Made by a program: the position numbers and the translations under genes
NCBI RefSeq assembly: GCF_000378085.1
Contig: NZ_KB899217.1
Location: 96,840 to 160,839 of the forward strand
DNA from: Hoylesella loescheii DSM 19665 = JCM 12249 = ATCC 15930
Lineage (GTDB): Bacteria; Bacteroidota; Bacteroidia; Bacteroidales; Bacteroidaceae
Length of the DNA: 64,000 nucleotides
Direction: 5' to 3'
Part shown: positions 63,744-64,000 of the stretch, one piece after another
How positions within the stretch are numbered: position 1 is the stretch's first letter
Layout of the letters: each line of letters opens with the position of its first letter
The notes under the pieces: model-generated
The model's database searches: none
The model's input: only the letters and a program-made list of their open reading frames with translations
What the model was told of the DNA's origin: nothing

Positions 63744-63887
63744 GATTAGTTGACACTTTTCGTTGTTAAATACTCCTTTGGTTGACAAGAAAAATCCTTA
63801 TGTTGTATTTAGGTTGTCATGTCCTTCTCCAAAGTCCAAATTTGGTTTACAGCTGCCATCCGTTTGCAAAGTTAAGCATTGTTTGTT

Positions 63888-63916
63888 GGCCGTCCAAGTT
63901 TGGGCTGGCCTTTTTT
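63888..63916 (+). terminator. Terminator-like hairpin with six-T run
   Basis: GGCCGTCC / GGGC-T-GGCC stem with a single bulge, loop AAGTTT, then TTTTTT at 63911-63916. Intrinsic terminator in form, but no plus-strand gene lies directly upstream, so it may end a small unannotated RNA. Confidence 0.55.
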
Positions 63917-63939
63917 GCGTGAATGAAAACAAGGCCATG

Positions 63940-64000
63940 AAAAACACCGAGGGGGTGCCCTGCGGCAGGGGGCTCGCAGCCCCCGAGAGCAAGAGGTGCT
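63940..64000 (+). ncRNA. Possible structured RNA, cut by window edge
   Basis: G+C-rich against an A+T-rich setting. Two adjacent tight hairpins are visible: CCCTG-cgg-CAGGG and GGGGGCT-cgc-AGCCCCC. The opening GGGGGTGCCCTG recalls the P2/P3 part of a TPP riboswitch, but the conserved CUGAGA reads CCGAGA and the rest is out of view. It could also be a chance G+C-rich repeat. Low confidence. Confidence 0.25.

Noticed and set aside
63798..63992. 64-residue minus-strand ORF at the window end
   Set aside because: It crosses the terminator hairpin and the G+C-rich hairpins and shows no family feature.

Overview
The window is a chromosomal segment of a member of the Bacteroidota, most likely Prevotella or a close Prevotellaceae relative. 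The evidence is the recurrent Bacteroidota -7 box (TAnnTTTG, often with a TTTG or TTG about 20 bases upstream), a DUF4492-cydAB locus, a flavodoxin-DUF2023 pair, a subtilase with a type IX secretion (T9SS)-like C-terminal tail, an alpha-2-macroglobulin-like giant protein carrying a SusC-like EEVVVSGY motif, and lipoprotein-rich gene content. It is mostly a housekeeping chromosome. I see no prophage, integrase, insertion sequence, rRNA or CRISPR. Gene calls come from reading translated sequence and remembered family motifs; nothing was searched.

Layout. 1-8.2 kb: the tail of an HD phosphohydrolase, a cholesterol-dependent-cytolysin-like lipoprotein (reverse), a truncated DUF421 remnant, a PagL-like outer-membrane protein, Mrp/ApbC, and dnaX (reverse). 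8.5-19.9 kb: divIC, a small membrane protein, a DUF4369-like lipoprotein coupled to pyrC, a stand-alone methionine-synthase activation domain, a membrane metallophosphoesterase, PlsC, a polyprenol-phosphate mannosyltransferase, Mfd and a small GNAT. 20-27.7 kb: a small membrane protein, DUF4492-cydA-cydB, a cyclophilin, a 1.2-kb gene-free repeat-bearing stretch, and asnA. 28-31.5 kb: tRNA-Arg(CCG), a small Cys-rich lipoprotein, an overlapping three-gene cassette built around a DUF3990 ADP-ribosyltransferase-like protein, and pepT. 31.7-40.6 kb: lactate permease, queF and yhhQ (queuosine precursor metabolism), an S51 peptidase, a DUF4886 protein, a P1B-type metal ATPase that appears to lack its nucleotide-binding domain, an array of five 88-bp repeats, and UDP-GlcNAc 2-epimerase. 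41-53.5 kb: two paralogous outer-membrane proteins, the operon A2M-DUF1573-ispH (reverse), an M48 lipoprotein protease, pyrK and pyrD. 54-64 kb: an SPFH/NfeD pair, a two-gene membrane unit, aroC, a His-rich SlyD-type isomerase, the subtilase, flavodoxin and DUF2023, then repeats and a GC-rich stretch cut off by the window edge.

Functional threads are pyrimidine synthesis (pyrC, pyrK, pyrD), microaerobic respiration (cydAB), queuosine supply (queF, yhhQ), replication and repair (dnaX, mfd), envelope biogenesis (plsC, mannosyltransferase, wecB) and surface or exported proteins (cytolysin-like protein, A2M, subtilase, PagL-like protein).

The most striking non-coding property is the density of intergenic repeats. 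Two unrelated 22-bp palindromic tandem families occur (TTGTAG-n5-CTACAA and GGAACA-n2-TTCCA), each at three separate loci. There are also composite GTGAAAAGG / CTTAACTCC tracts, AAACTCAC tracts with inverted symmetry, an 88-bp tandem array and a dispersed short palindrome. The best candidates for new biology are the cytolysin-like lipoprotein, the N-domain-less P1B ATPase, the DUF3791-DUF3990 cassette and the 22-bp repeat families.
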